Below are positions 55,055-63,232 of a stretch of DNA of 64,000 bases, piece by piece. Within the stretch, counting starts at the first letter, position 1. Each line of letters begins with the position of its first letter. The position numbers and the translations under genes were made by a program. This DNA comes from Alphaproteobacteria bacterium SO-S41 (lineage in GTDB: Bacteria; Pseudomonadota; Alphaproteobacteria; Micropepsales; Micropepsaceae). The DNA is taken from assembly GCA_019670725.1 (NCBI GenBank), contig AP024629.1, forward strand, positions 3,968,001 through 4,032,000, written 5' to 3'. The notes under the pieces were generated by a model, which was not told the origin of the DNA, searched no databases, and worked only from the letters and a program-made list of their open reading frames with translations.

Positions 55055-55106
55055 GTCATTCACATTGGGAGGTATCGCAAACCCAATGTCAACAGTGCTT
55101 ACTTTC
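55055..55106 (-). promoter_or_regulatory. Promoter region of the TonB-dependent receptor gene
   Basis: Seen are the motif GTCATTCACATTG (55055-55067), an 8-bp inverted repeat ACATTGGG/CCCAATGT (55062-55089), a minus-strand TTGACA (55087-55092) that could be a -35 box, and GTAAGCACTGTT (minus strand, about 55091-55102). The last resembles half of the palindrome in front of the aminotransferase gene. A clear -10 box is not seen. Confidence 0.45.
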
Positions 55107-55173
55107 AAAAGCGGCCCGCGAATGCCTGCATTGCGTGTGACAAATGCAACAAGGCCGGGAAAATGCGATCGCC

Positions 55174-55926
55174 CTAGCGGGCGCGGCTGGGGGGGCGCGC
55201 AGCGTCGATCGAGATGACCACGCCGGGTCCGGACGATTTGCGGGCGCGCTTCGGATCCGCGTCGGCGGCTTCGCCCTGCAAAGCCGGCAGGCCGCGAATG
55301 AACCCGCGGGTCGCATCCTCGACGAACTTGCGCCGCTCCGCCTTCGTGCCCGACGGGAACTCGAACTGCCCCATGGAGACGAGCCGCGCGAGGCCGTAGG
55401 TGAACGAGAAGAAGCTGTAGGCGTGCAGGCAGTGTTCGTGCGACCAGGCGACGTCGTCGGGGCGGAAGATATCCGCGCCATAGACGGCGCGGACGAGGAT
55501 CGCGAACGATCCATTCGCCTTGTCGGAACGCTCGGTCTGCTCCGTCACGTCCTGGATCTGGCCGAACATGATGCGGAAGAGCTGGCTGTGCTCGATCGCA
55601 AACTCGACCATGTTGTGGGCGAGCTGGATAAGGGTTTCTTCCCGCGTCAGGCCCAGGCTGAGCACCCGCAGGTTCTGCGCCGTGCGCTTCTCGAACCCCT
55701 TGGCGGCGAGCGCGTTCATGAGGTGGTTGAAGCTGGGGAAGTGGTTGTAGAAATTTGCCGACGTGACGCCGATTTCGCGGCACAGCCGGCGCGCTGAAAT
55801 GTCTTCGAACTGCTCGGTCTCGAGCAATTTGGAGGCCGCTTTCAGCAGATCCTCCGCGACATTGCCGCGGTGGTAAGGGGCGGGCGTCGCCGCCTTTCCC
55901 GGACTCTGCTTCTTGCCTTCAGCCAT
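55174..55926 (-). CDS. TetR-family transcriptional regulator
   Basis: This 250-residue regulator has an N-terminal helix-turn-helix (about residues 24-70: VAEDLLKAASKLLETEQFED, REIGVTSANFYNHFPSFNHL) and a helical ligand domain. The C-terminal 30 residues are basic and probably disordered. It is located 41 bp after the aminotransferase gene on the same strand and 191 bp before the TonB receptor gene, so it is well placed to control both. Palindromes in the two promoters may be its operators. Confidence 0.9.
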   Translation of the reverse strand: MAEGKKQSPGKAATPAPYHRGNVAEDLLKAASKLLETEQFEDISARRLCREIGVTSANFYNHFPSFNHLMNALAAKGFEKRTAQNLRVLSLGLTREETLIQLAHNMVEFAIEHSQLFRIMFGQIQDVTEQTERSDKANGSFAILVRAVYGADIFRPDDVAWSHEHCLHAYSFFSFTYGLARLVSMGQFEFPSGTKAERRKFVEDATRGFIRGLPALQGEAADADPKRARKSSGPGVVISIDAARPPSRAR

Positions 55927-55967
55927 GTCAGCCCTAGTTCCGATTCGCTCAGCCCATCGCCGGGACC

Positions 55968-57350
55968 TTATATCAGGCGCAGGCCCTCCAGCGCCTTCTC
56001 AATTGTCGCATCGATATCGGCCTCGGTCATCGCCGTCGACAGGATGAAGAGCCCCGGCGCGCCGATCAGCACGCCGCGGTTCAGCATGTGACGGAAGAAG
56101 TTCTCCGTCCGCGCCGGCGTCTTGCCGTCCTGCCTGATCTGGTAGAGATCGCGGTAGCTGGCGAGCGGCGCGTCGGAGTGGCCGAGACGGCAGAGCGAGG
56201 CGGTGCCGGTCACGCGGCCGGGCTTGCCTGAAATCTTCAGCGCTTCGGTGAAGCCCGCGCGCAGCCGGTCGCCCAGCGCCGACACCCGGTCGAACGCCGC
56301 TCTGTCGAACAGTTCCATCGCCGCGGCACCGGCCGCCATGGTCATGGGATTCGCGTTGAACGTGCCGCCATGGGCGAGCCTGGCGCCCCCCGCCTCGCGC
56401 GGATCGAACAGCGCGGACATGATGTGCGCGGGGCCGCCGACCGCGCCGATCGGCAGGCCGCCGCCGATGATCTTGCCGAGCGCGGTGATGTCGACCCTCA
56501 CGCCGAGCGCGCCCTGCGCGCCGTTGAAGCCCAGGCGCAGGCTGTAGACCTCGTCGAAGACCAGCAGACCGCCGCAGGCGTCCAGTTCCTCGCGGATCAT
56601 CGTCAGGAAATCGGCGGCGACGGGCAGGAAGCCGATGGCGCTGGGCATCGCGTCGATCACGACGCCGGCGAGATCGGCGGCATGGGCGCGGATGATGCGA
56701 CGGGCGTTCTCGACATCATTCAGCGGCAGGACGACGACGTCCCGGGTCACGCTGTCGCCGTTGCCCGGACCGTTCACCGCATTGGGGTTCGCCGCATCGC
56801 CCCAGGCATCGGGGCCGGGGCCGGTGCTGACCACCGCCGTTTCGGACGAGCCGTGATAGGCGCCTTCGATCATCGCGATCTTGGAGCGGCCGGTATAGGC
56901 GCGCGCCGCCTTGATCGCGAACAGCACGCCTTCCGAGCCGGAATTGCAGAACCGCACCTGCTCGACACAGGGCAGCCGCTCGGTCACAAGCTCCGCGAGG
57001 CGAATCTCGGCCTCGGTCGGCAGCGACACCGACAACAGCGTCTTCGCCTGGCGCACGACCGCCCCGACGATGGCGGGATGGTTGTGGCCGTGAATCAGCG
57101 AGGAATAGTTGTTGATGAAGTCGGTGCGTTCGACGCCGTCGGCGTCCCACACGCGGCTGCCCGCCCCGCGCACCGCGTAAACGGGATAAGGCGGGAAAAA
57201 CACGGTGTGCCGGGAATTGCCGCCGGGCAGGACCTTCACCGCGCGGTCGTAGAGCCGCGCCGAGTTCGACTGCATATCCGGATAGGCCGGGACATTACGG
57301 CGATCAGCGGCCAGACCTGCTCCGGCCTGACCGGCCTGGATGGTATCCAC
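55968..57350 (-). CDS. Class III aminotransferase, glutamate-1-semialdehyde-aminomutase-like
   Basis: This 460-residue PLP enzyme has the class III pattern: FCNSGSEGVLFAIKAARAYTG, MIEGAYHGSSE, LLVFDEVYSLRLGFNGAQG and the PLP lysine in ALGKIIGGGLPIGAVGG. The overall likeness is to HemL, but HemL is usually about 430 residues, and this gene lies with TetR, a TonB receptor and a transporter. A catabolic or biosynthetic transaminase or aminomutase is therefore more likely than haem synthesis. The N-terminal 25 residues before PAYPDMQSNSARLYDRA may not be part of the mature start. Confidence 0.85.
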   Translation of the reverse strand: MDTIQAGQAGAGLAADRRNVPAYPDMQSNSARLYDRAVKVLPGGNSRHTVFFPPYPVYAVRGAGSRVWDADGVERTDFINNYSSLIHGHNHPAIVGAVVRQAKTLLSVSLPTEAEIRLAELVTERLPCVEQVRFCNSGSEGVLFAIKAARAYTGRSKIAMIEGAYHGSSETAVVSTGPGPDAWGDAANPNAVNGPGNGDSVTRDVVVLPLNDVENARRIIRAHAADLAGVVIDAMPSAIGFLPVAADFLTMIREELDACGGLLVFDEVYSLRLGFNGAQGALGVRVDITALGKIIGGGLPIGAVGGPAHIMSALFDPREAGGARLAHGGTFNANPMTMAAGAAAMELFDRAAFDRVSALGDRLRAGFTEALKISGKPGRVTGTASLCRLGHSDAPLASYRDLYQIRQDGKTPARTENFFRHMLNRGVLIGAPGLFILSTAMTEADIDATIEKALEGLRLI

Positions 57351-57420
57351 AACACTCTCCTCAGGCGGCCATACCCGCCTTATCCGCCTGGCCCGCGAGA
57401 CGCGGCCAGGCCCGATTATG

Positions 57421-57460
57421 TAAGCAATGCTTATTCAGGCGACAGCTGACAAGATGTCAA
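57421..57460 (-). promoter_or_regulatory. Promoter/operator region of the aminotransferase gene
   Basis: Two perfect palindromes stand 13 bp apart: TAAGCAATGCTTA (57421-57433) and TGACA-AGA-TGTCA (57447-57459). The second overlaps a minus-strand TTGACA (57455-57460) that fits a -35 box; the first lies about where a -10 box would be. The TGACA-N3-TGTCA form recurs before the monooxygenase gene at 19902. The TetR protein encoded downstream is a candidate binder. Confidence 0.55.
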
Positions 57461-57582
57461 GAACTTTGGCCGCCGCGCAGTAATATAATCAGTGTCTACA
57501 TTCGCAACCGGGCCGCGCCGGGCGAAGATGATGATTAATCGGCAGTCGCGGCTACCATGGCGCGCATGTCGCCCTTCCGGCC

Positions 57583-60114
57583 TTAAACGCCTTTGGCGTT
57601 GAAAGTCTGCTTCAGCCTGAAAAAGCCGGCCCAGGGATCGCGCTTCAGGTGATCGAGCCGCGCCCCCAGATTTTCCACGGTAAAGCGCGCAGGCGTGAGG
57701 TCAGGCCCAAGTTCGCTCCAGGCGATGGGCGTCGCGACCGCCGCGCCGGGACGGGCACGCGTGGAGAACGTCGCGACCGAGGTCTGCGCGCGGCCATTGC
57801 GGAGATAGTCGATGAAGATGCGCCCCTTGCGCAGCTTCTTGGACATGTTCGAGACGTAGCGGTCCGGCTCGTCCTTTGCCATGGCGTCGGCGACGGCGCG
57901 GGTGAAGTCCTTGACCTTGTCCCACCCCTTGCGCGGGGTTAGCGGCGCGACGACATGCAGCCCCTTGCCGCCGCTGGTCTTCACAAAGCTTGTCAGTCCC
58001 GTCTTCTTTAACCGCTTGCGCACCTCGAGCGCGCCCTCGATCACGCGTTCCCAAGTGACATCTTCGGCAGGATCGAGATCGAAGACGATACGGTCGGGCG
58101 TTTCGAGCTTCGCCAGCGTCGCGCCCCAGACATGAATTTCCAGCGCCCCGGACTGGACCAAGGCCAACAGCCCCGCGCGATCCTCGATCCAGACATGCTC
58201 GTCGCCGCCCTTGGTGACGCGGTGGATCGCGGCGGGCATGCCGTCCCAGCCATGTTTCTGGAAGAAGCACTGCTCCGTAATCCCGCCGGGACAGCGCACC
58301 AGCGACAGCGGCCGGCCCGCGATATGCGGCAGGATACGGTCGGCGATGGCGTCGTAATATTCGGCGAGCCCCTGCTTGGTGAGGCCGGTGTCCGGCCAGT
58401 AGACGCGGTCGGGGTGGGTGAGCTTGTAGATCTTGCCGGCAACGGGCGCCTTCGCCGCCGCCTTGGCTTTGACGATCGACGTCGCCTTGGGCCGTTCGCG
58501 CACCACGTCCGCCGCGTCCTTGTCCTCGCGCAGGCCCTTGAAGGCCGCCTGCCGCACCATGCCATCGCCAGTGAAGCCGCGGAACTCGACCTCCGCCACA
58601 AGGTCGGGCCGCACCCAGCGCGCGCCCTTGGCGGCCGCGCGGGGGAGCTTCGCGGCGAAGGGTGGATCGTTCACCTCCAGCGGCTTCAGTTTCTTCGCGA
58701 GCGCGCGGGCGACGGTGGCGGTATAGCCGGTGCCGACCCGCCCGACATGGACGAGGCCGCCTTTCTCCTGCACGCCCATGATAAGCGAGCCGACCGCGCC
58801 TTTGGCGACGCTCGAGGGCATATAGCCCGCGATCACCAGTTCCTGCCGGTCGGAGCATTTGGTCTTCACCCAGCTCCGCTCGCGGCCTGAGCGATACGGC
58901 GCGTCGGCCCGCTTGGAAATGACGCCCTCAAGCCCGAGGCGGCAGACGTGGCGAACCATCGCGTCGCCGTCGGCTTCGATATGCTCGCTGAAGCGCACGG
59001 CACCGTCTCCTGGCGCGGCGGACAGGAGTTTTTCAAGCAGCGTCTTGCGCTCCGTCAGCGGCAGCGCGCGCAGATCGCGGCCATCGGCATAGAGAAGATC
59101 GAAGACGCGATAGACGAAGGTGCCGGCCTTGTCGGACTTCAGCGCCGCCTGCAGCGCGGAGAAGTCTGAGCGGCCGCTCTCGTCCTCCACGACGATCTCG
59201 CCGTCCAGCAGCGCCGAGGGCAACTTCAGCGCCGCGAGCGCGCGTGCGACGGGCTGAAAGGTCTTCGTCCAGTCGAGCCCCTTGCGGGTCAGCAGTTTGA
59301 TGTCCGCACCATCGATGCGGGCCTGGATGCGATAGCCGTCATATTTGATCTCGTGCAGCCAGGCATCGCCCTGCGGCGCCTCAGCGACCAGAGTCGCGAG
59401 TTGCGGTTCGACGAACGGCGGCAGGATCGCCTTGCGGCCGCCCGTGACTTTCGGCGTCGGCGCTTGGCGCGCCTTGGCGACCTTGCGGCGCGCGGCATGA
59501 TCGGCGCGCATCACGCCGGCCTTTTCAAGATCGGCATTGGTGCGATCGGAGAGGATCGAGCCGGTCTCACGCTCGACCAGCGCCTTGCCTTTCGGCGCCA
59601 TGGCGAATTCGTCGTCGCTTTTGATCAGCAGCCAGTTGTCGCGCTTCTCCTTCGCCTTGCGGCGCATGCGCACCAGATGGAAGCTGCCCTTCAACCGCTT
59701 GCCAGCCAGCACGAAATCGAGGTGGCCCTTCTTGAAGCCCTTGGCGGCGTCATGCTGGGCGGCCCAGCGGCCCTGGTCCCACACGATCATCGTGCCGGCG
59801 CCGTACTCGCCCTTGGGGATGACGCCTTCGAAGTCGAGATATTTGAGCGGGTGGTCCTCGGTCTGCACCGCGAGGCGCTTTTCGCCCGGCACCATGCTGG
59901 GGCCGCGCGTCACGGCCCAGCTCTTCAGCACACCGTCATGTTCGAGGCGGAGGTCGAAATGGAGCCGCGTCGCGTCGTGTTTCTGCACGACGAAGCGGTC
60001 GCCCTTTACCTTCGCCTTGACGCCGCGCGGCTCGGCGGTCGCCTTGAAGTCGCGGCGCGCATTATATTCGGCGAGCGTGCCGTCGCGGCGTCCGCTCGAC
60101 TTGCGCGCCGCCAT
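57583..60114 (-). CDS. ligD: DNA ligase D
   Basis: This 843-residue enzyme seals DNA double-strand breaks in bacterial non-homologous end joining. Its domains in order are a 3'-phosphoesterase (about 20-190; HFDLRLEHDGVLKSWAVTRG), an ATP-dependent ligase (about 220-530; catalytic lysine in EIKYDGYRIQ, then DGEIVVEDESG and the KTKCSDRQE end) and a polymerase/primase (about 555-835; VFDLDPAEDVTWERV and TSGGKGLHVVAPL). The order equals that of Pseudomonas LigD. The gene starts 3 nt after the ku stop. Confidence 0.95.
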   Translation of the reverse strand: MAARKSSGRRDGTLAEYNARRDFKATAEPRGVKAKVKGDRFVVQKHDATRLHFDLRLEHDGVLKSWAVTRGPSMVPGEKRLAVQTEDHPLKYLDFEGVIPKGEYGAGTMIVWDQGRWAAQHDAAKGFKKGHLDFVLAGKRLKGSFHLVRMRRKAKEKRDNWLLIKSDDEFAMAPKGKALVERETGSILSDRTNADLEKAGVMRADHAARRKVAKARQAPTPKVTGGRKAILPPFVEPQLATLVAEAPQGDAWLHEIKYDGYRIQARIDGADIKLLTRKGLDWTKTFQPVARALAALKLPSALLDGEIVVEDESGRSDFSALQAALKSDKAGTFVYRVFDLLYADGRDLRALPLTERKTLLEKLLSAAPGDGAVRFSEHIEADGDAMVRHVCRLGLEGVISKRADAPYRSGRERSWVKTKCSDRQELVIAGYMPSSVAKGAVGSLIMGVQEKGGLVHVGRVGTGYTATVARALAKKLKPLEVNDPPFAAKLPRAAAKGARWVRPDLVAEVEFRGFTGDGMVRQAAFKGLREDKDAADVVRERPKATSIVKAKAAAKAPVAGKIYKLTHPDRVYWPDTGLTKQGLAEYYDAIADRILPHIAGRPLSLVRCPGGITEQCFFQKHGWDGMPAAIHRVTKGGDEHVWIEDRAGLLALVQSGALEIHVWGATLAKLETPDRIVFDLDPAEDVTWERVIEGALEVRKRLKKTGLTSFVKTSGGKGLHVVAPLTPRKGWDKVKDFTRAVADAMAKDEPDRYVSNMSKKLRKGRIFIDYLRNGRAQTSVATFSTRARPGAAVATPIAWSELGPDLTPARFTVENLGARLDHLKRDPWAGFFRLKQTFNAKGV

Positions 60115-60117
60115 GGC

Positions 60118-61008
60118 CTAACCCGCCGCCCGCTTCTTCGCCGCCGGCCGGCGCGCCGCCGTGCGCTTCTTCGGTTTGGCGGCCGGCTTGGCGCGGCTCG
60201 CGTGCGCCGCCGTCTTTGTTGCCCCACCTTTCTCCGCCTTGATGCTCTTGCGCAGCGCATCCATGAGATTGATGACGTTGGAAGGCTTGGGCGCCGGCGC
60301 TGTGGTCTTGGGCGGCTTGCCGGTCTGTTTCGACTTCACCAGCGCTTCCAGCGCGATCTCGTAGCGGTCCTCGAACTTGCCCGGCTCGAACGGCCCTTCC
60401 TTCTTGGCGATGATGTGCTGGGCGAGGTCGAGCATTTCGCTGTCGACCTTTACCTTGGCGATACCGTCGAAATAGGCGTCCTCGTCGCGCATCTCATAGG
60501 GATAGCGCAGCGTCGTTGCGAGGAGGCCCTTGCCCAGCGGCTCCAGCAAAACCATGCGCTCGCGCCGCGCCATGACGATGCGGCCGATCCCGGCCTTGCC
60601 CTCCTTTTCCATCGCGGTGCGGATGACCGCGAAGGCCTCCTGCGCCACCTTGTCTTCCGGCGCGACGTAATAGGGATTGTCGAGGAAGCGCGAGTTCACC
60701 TCCGCGCGCGGCACGAAGCGTTCGATGTCGATGGTGTGCGAGCTTTCGATGCGGATATCGTCGATCTCGTCGTCTTCGATATAGACGTATTCGCCCTTGC
60801 CGACCTCGAAACCCTTCACCTGCTCGTCGCTCTCGACGACCTCGTCGGTATCGGAATCGACGAACTGGCGCTTCACCCGGTTGCCGGTGTCGCGATTGAC
60901 GATGTGGAAGCGGATGCGCTCCGCCGCAGTTGTCGCGGGAAACAGCGAAATCGCGCATGAGACCAGCGACAGTTTCAGATAGCCGCTCCAACTCGCCCGT
61001 TCGGCCAT
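60118..61008 (-). CDS. ku: Ku protein
   Basis: This 296-residue protein forms a ring around DNA ends and recruits LigD. The sequence begins with the Ku start SWSGYLKLSLVSCAISLFPA and has IRFHIVNRDTGNRVKRQFVD, VGKGEYVYIEDDEI and SSHTIDIERFV, then a lysine/alanine-rich C-terminal tail that extends DNA contacts. The start at 61008 is at the family position; the frame is open upstream but overlaps the MFS gene. It forms an operon with ligD. Confidence 0.95.
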   Translation of the reverse strand: MAERASWSGYLKLSLVSCAISLFPATTAAERIRFHIVNRDTGNRVKRQFVDSDTDEVVESDEQVKGFEVGKGEYVYIEDDEIDDIRIESSHTIDIERFVPRAEVNSRFLDNPYYVAPEDKVAQEAFAVIRTAMEKEGKAGIGRIVMARRERMVLLEPLGKGLLATTLRYPYEMRDEDAYFDGIAKVKVDSEMLDLAQHIIAKKEGPFEPGKFEDRYEIALEALVKSKQTGKPPKTTAPAPKPSNVINLMDALRKSIKAEKGGATKTAAHASRAKPAAKPKKRTAARRPAAKKRAAG

Positions 61009-61067
61009 GCCTGTCGCTCCCGAGTGAAATACGAGAGTCGGCAAACGCAGAGAACGCCGCAGAGTTC

Positions 61068-62384
61068 CTAGAGGCCCGACTTGGCCTTCCGCCAGCGGGG
61101 CTCCTCCACCACGGTCAGCAGCAGGATCAGCGCGATGGCCTCGAAGGCGATGGAGACGCCGAAGAGGGTCAAATACCCCGCCGCGGCCGCGATCACGCCG
61201 CCGGCGAGCGGGCCGATGGTCGACATGAGGCCTTGGGCGGTGCCGGAGAGCGCGAGGCGCATTGCGACATCCTCGCGGGCGCCGAATTCCAGCACCATGG
61301 TCTGGGTCGCCATCTGGAAGCCTGAGGCGGCGGCGCCAAGGCCGAAAAACGCGGGGATGATGAGGGTCAGCGTATCGGCGCCCATCAGCAGGCCGGTCGC
61401 GCCGATCCACAGCGCCATCGCGCCGATAAAGACCGAGCGGAAGCCGAACCGGTCGCCGAGCCAGCCCCAAGCGAGATTGGTTGCGACGTCCGCACCGAGA
61501 TAGGCGAGCGAGAGATAGCCGAGATTGACGCCGGTGAGCTCGATCGTCTCCTGGGTGTAGAGAATATAGAACGGCGCCGCGATCCGGCCGGTGACGGCGC
61601 AGGTCTGGGCGATCATGAAATAGAGGAAGCCGCGATCCTCGCGCAGCAAGGCGGGGAAATCCTTGATCCGCGTGAAGAACGGCGTCTTCGGCCGGACGCG
61701 GGGCGGTTCGGGCTCCGTCATCAACATGCGCAATGCGGTCAGGCCGAGGCTGGTGAGGCCGAAGGCGAGCAGGAAGGTGACGCCGTAGCCGTTGCCGAGC
61801 ACATCGTTCTCAATGAGGTAGTGCCCGGCGATCCAGGAAAGGCCGGCCGCGATCGCTCCGCCGGTGACATTGCGGATCGCCTGAAGCCGGCCGCGCCGCG
61901 CGGTCGGGATGACCTTGGCGAGCAGCAGCTGGAAGGCGACGGCCTGGGCGCCCGAGAAGATGCCGAAGAGGAAGAGGAAGAGCAGCACCGTTGCCAGCAG
62001 GGGCACGCCGGTGAGGACGAAGCCGGCGAGCGCGATGCCCAGGATCTGCACCCGCATCGAGACGCCCATCACGACCGCGACGGGCAGCACGCGCTTGCGG
62101 TGCTCGATATGGGCGGCGCCGATGATCGGGGAGAAGACACCGCCGAGCTGCGCCAGCGCTTGTCCCAAGCCCACAATTGCGTTCGAGCCGCCGGAGATCA
62201 TGTGGAGATAGGCGGGCATGAAGGTCGGCGCGTTGAACAGGCGGAAGCCCGTCATGCCCAGCATGCCGTGGACATAATGCGCCGCGTAGTTGCGGGGCAG
62301 GTGTTTCAGGACGAAGGCGTCATACGCCGCCTCGGCCTCTTCCTCGGCGACGCCGGGTTCGCTCAGATTGATCGCATCGGACAC
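61068..62384 (-). CDS. MFS transporter
   Basis: This 438-residue transporter has about twelve hydrophobic segments in two halves. The loop between helices 2 and 3 reads GAAHIEHRKRVLPVAVVMG, and the matching one in the second half is WGWLGDRFGFRSVFIGAMAL. The likely start is the GTG at 62384 preceded by AGGACACC; a longer frame runs upstream into the divergent DUF72 gene. It lies 59 bp before ku, with no sign of a shared function. The substrate is unknown. Confidence 0.85.
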   Translation of the reverse strand: MSDAINLSEPGVAEEEAEAAYDAFVLKHLPRNYAAHYVHGMLGMTGFRLFNAPTFMPAYLHMISGGSNAIVGLGQALAQLGGVFSPIIGAAHIEHRKRVLPVAVVMGVSMRVQILGIALAGFVLTGVPLLATVLLFLFLFGIFSGAQAVAFQLLLAKVIPTARRGRLQAIRNVTGGAIAAGLSWIAGHYLIENDVLGNGYGVTFLLAFGLTSLGLTALRMLMTEPEPPRVRPKTPFFTRIKDFPALLREDRGFLYFMIAQTCAVTGRIAAPFYILYTQETIELTGVNLGYLSLAYLGADVATNLAWGWLGDRFGFRSVFIGAMALWIGATGLLMGADTLTLIIPAFFGLGAAASGFQMATQTMVLEFGAREDVAMRLALSGTAQGLMSTIGPLAGGVIAAAAGYLTLFGVSIAFEAIALILLLTVVEEPRWRKAKSGL

Positions 62385-62445
62385 GGGCGGTGTCCTACGA
62401 CGCCATCGGCCCGCAGCGCAAATCGCAGCTGCGCGTTGACGGCGT

Positions 62446-63192
62446 ATGAGTAAACCTCGCCCCTTGCTGGCCGGCACGGCGGGCTGGAGCCTGCCCAAGG
62501 ACGTCCGCGACCACTTCGGTCCAGGCACCTCCTTGCTCCAGCGCTATGCGACCCTGCTGCCCGCCGTGGAGATCAACACCTCCTTCTATCGCCCGCATCG
62601 TCCTGCGACCTACGAGCGCTGGGCCGCGGCTGTCCCCAACGATTTCCGGTTTTCCGTGAAGCTGCCCAAGCTCATCACGCATGAGCGACGGCTGCAGGAT
62701 TGCCGAACCGAGCTTGAGCGCTTCGCCGGCGAGGTGGCAGGGCTCGGGCCGAAGCTCGGCGCGGTCCTCGTTCAGTTGCCGCCCAGCCTTATCTTCGACC
62801 CGACCTTGGTCCACGCTTTCTTCAAGGCAGTGCGCAAGCAGGTCGCCGTATCGCTGGTCTGCGAGCCTCGCCACGCCAGCTGGTTCGACGGGAAGGCGGA
62901 TGCCGCGCTGCACAAGCTGGGCGTCGCCCGCGTCGCCGCCGACCCCGCCATTGCACCCGGCGCAGATCAACCGGGCGGCGCCGCGGATCTGGTCTACGTC
63001 CGGATGCACGGCTCGCCGGAGATCTATCGGTCGGACTATGAAGCAAGCCGGCTTGTGAAGCTGCGGAACCAGCTGCGCGCCCACCTGGCGCGCGGCAGAT
63101 CGGTGTGGTGCATCTTCGACAACACAACCTTCGGCCATGCGACGGGCAATGCGCTTGCGATGCTGCCAATACGGAAAACCCCGAAGCCTTAG
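62446..63192 (+). CDS. DUF72 family protein
   Basis: This 248-residue cytoplasmic protein has the TIM-barrel pattern of DUF72/YecE: GTAGWSLPKDVRDHFGPG, the conserved EINTSFYRPHRPATYERWA, FRFSVKLPKLITHERRL, LGAVLVQLPPSL and VYVRMHGSPE. The reaction is not known for this family. Its stop codon lies in the loop of a hairpin that acts as terminator for the convergent phyR gene. Confidence 0.88.
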   Translation: MSKPRPLLAGTAGWSLPKDVRDHFGPGTSLLQRYATLLPAVEINTSFYRPHRPATYERWAAAVPNDFRFSVKLPKLITHERRLQDCRTELERFAGEVAGLGPKLGAVLVQLPPSLIFDPTLVHAFFKAVRKQVAVSLVCEPRHASWFDGKADAALHKLGVARVAADPAIAPGADQPGGAADLVYVRMHGSPEIYRSDYEASRLVKLRNQLRAHLARGRSVWCIFDNTTFGHATGNALAMLPIRKTPKP

Positions 63193-63203
63193 GCTCCGGG
63201 GTT
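63173..63203 (-). terminator. Intrinsic terminator of phyR
   Basis: The stem AACCCCGAAGCC/GGCTCCGGGGTT (63177-63203, one G-U type mismatch, 3-base loop) is followed on the minus strand by TTTTCC. It lies 30 nt after the phyR stop. On the plus strand it overlaps the end of the DUF72 gene and lacks a T-tract. Confidence 0.75.
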
Positions 63204-63232
63204 CATCACGCGTAACGGTTTGACGTCTGTGC

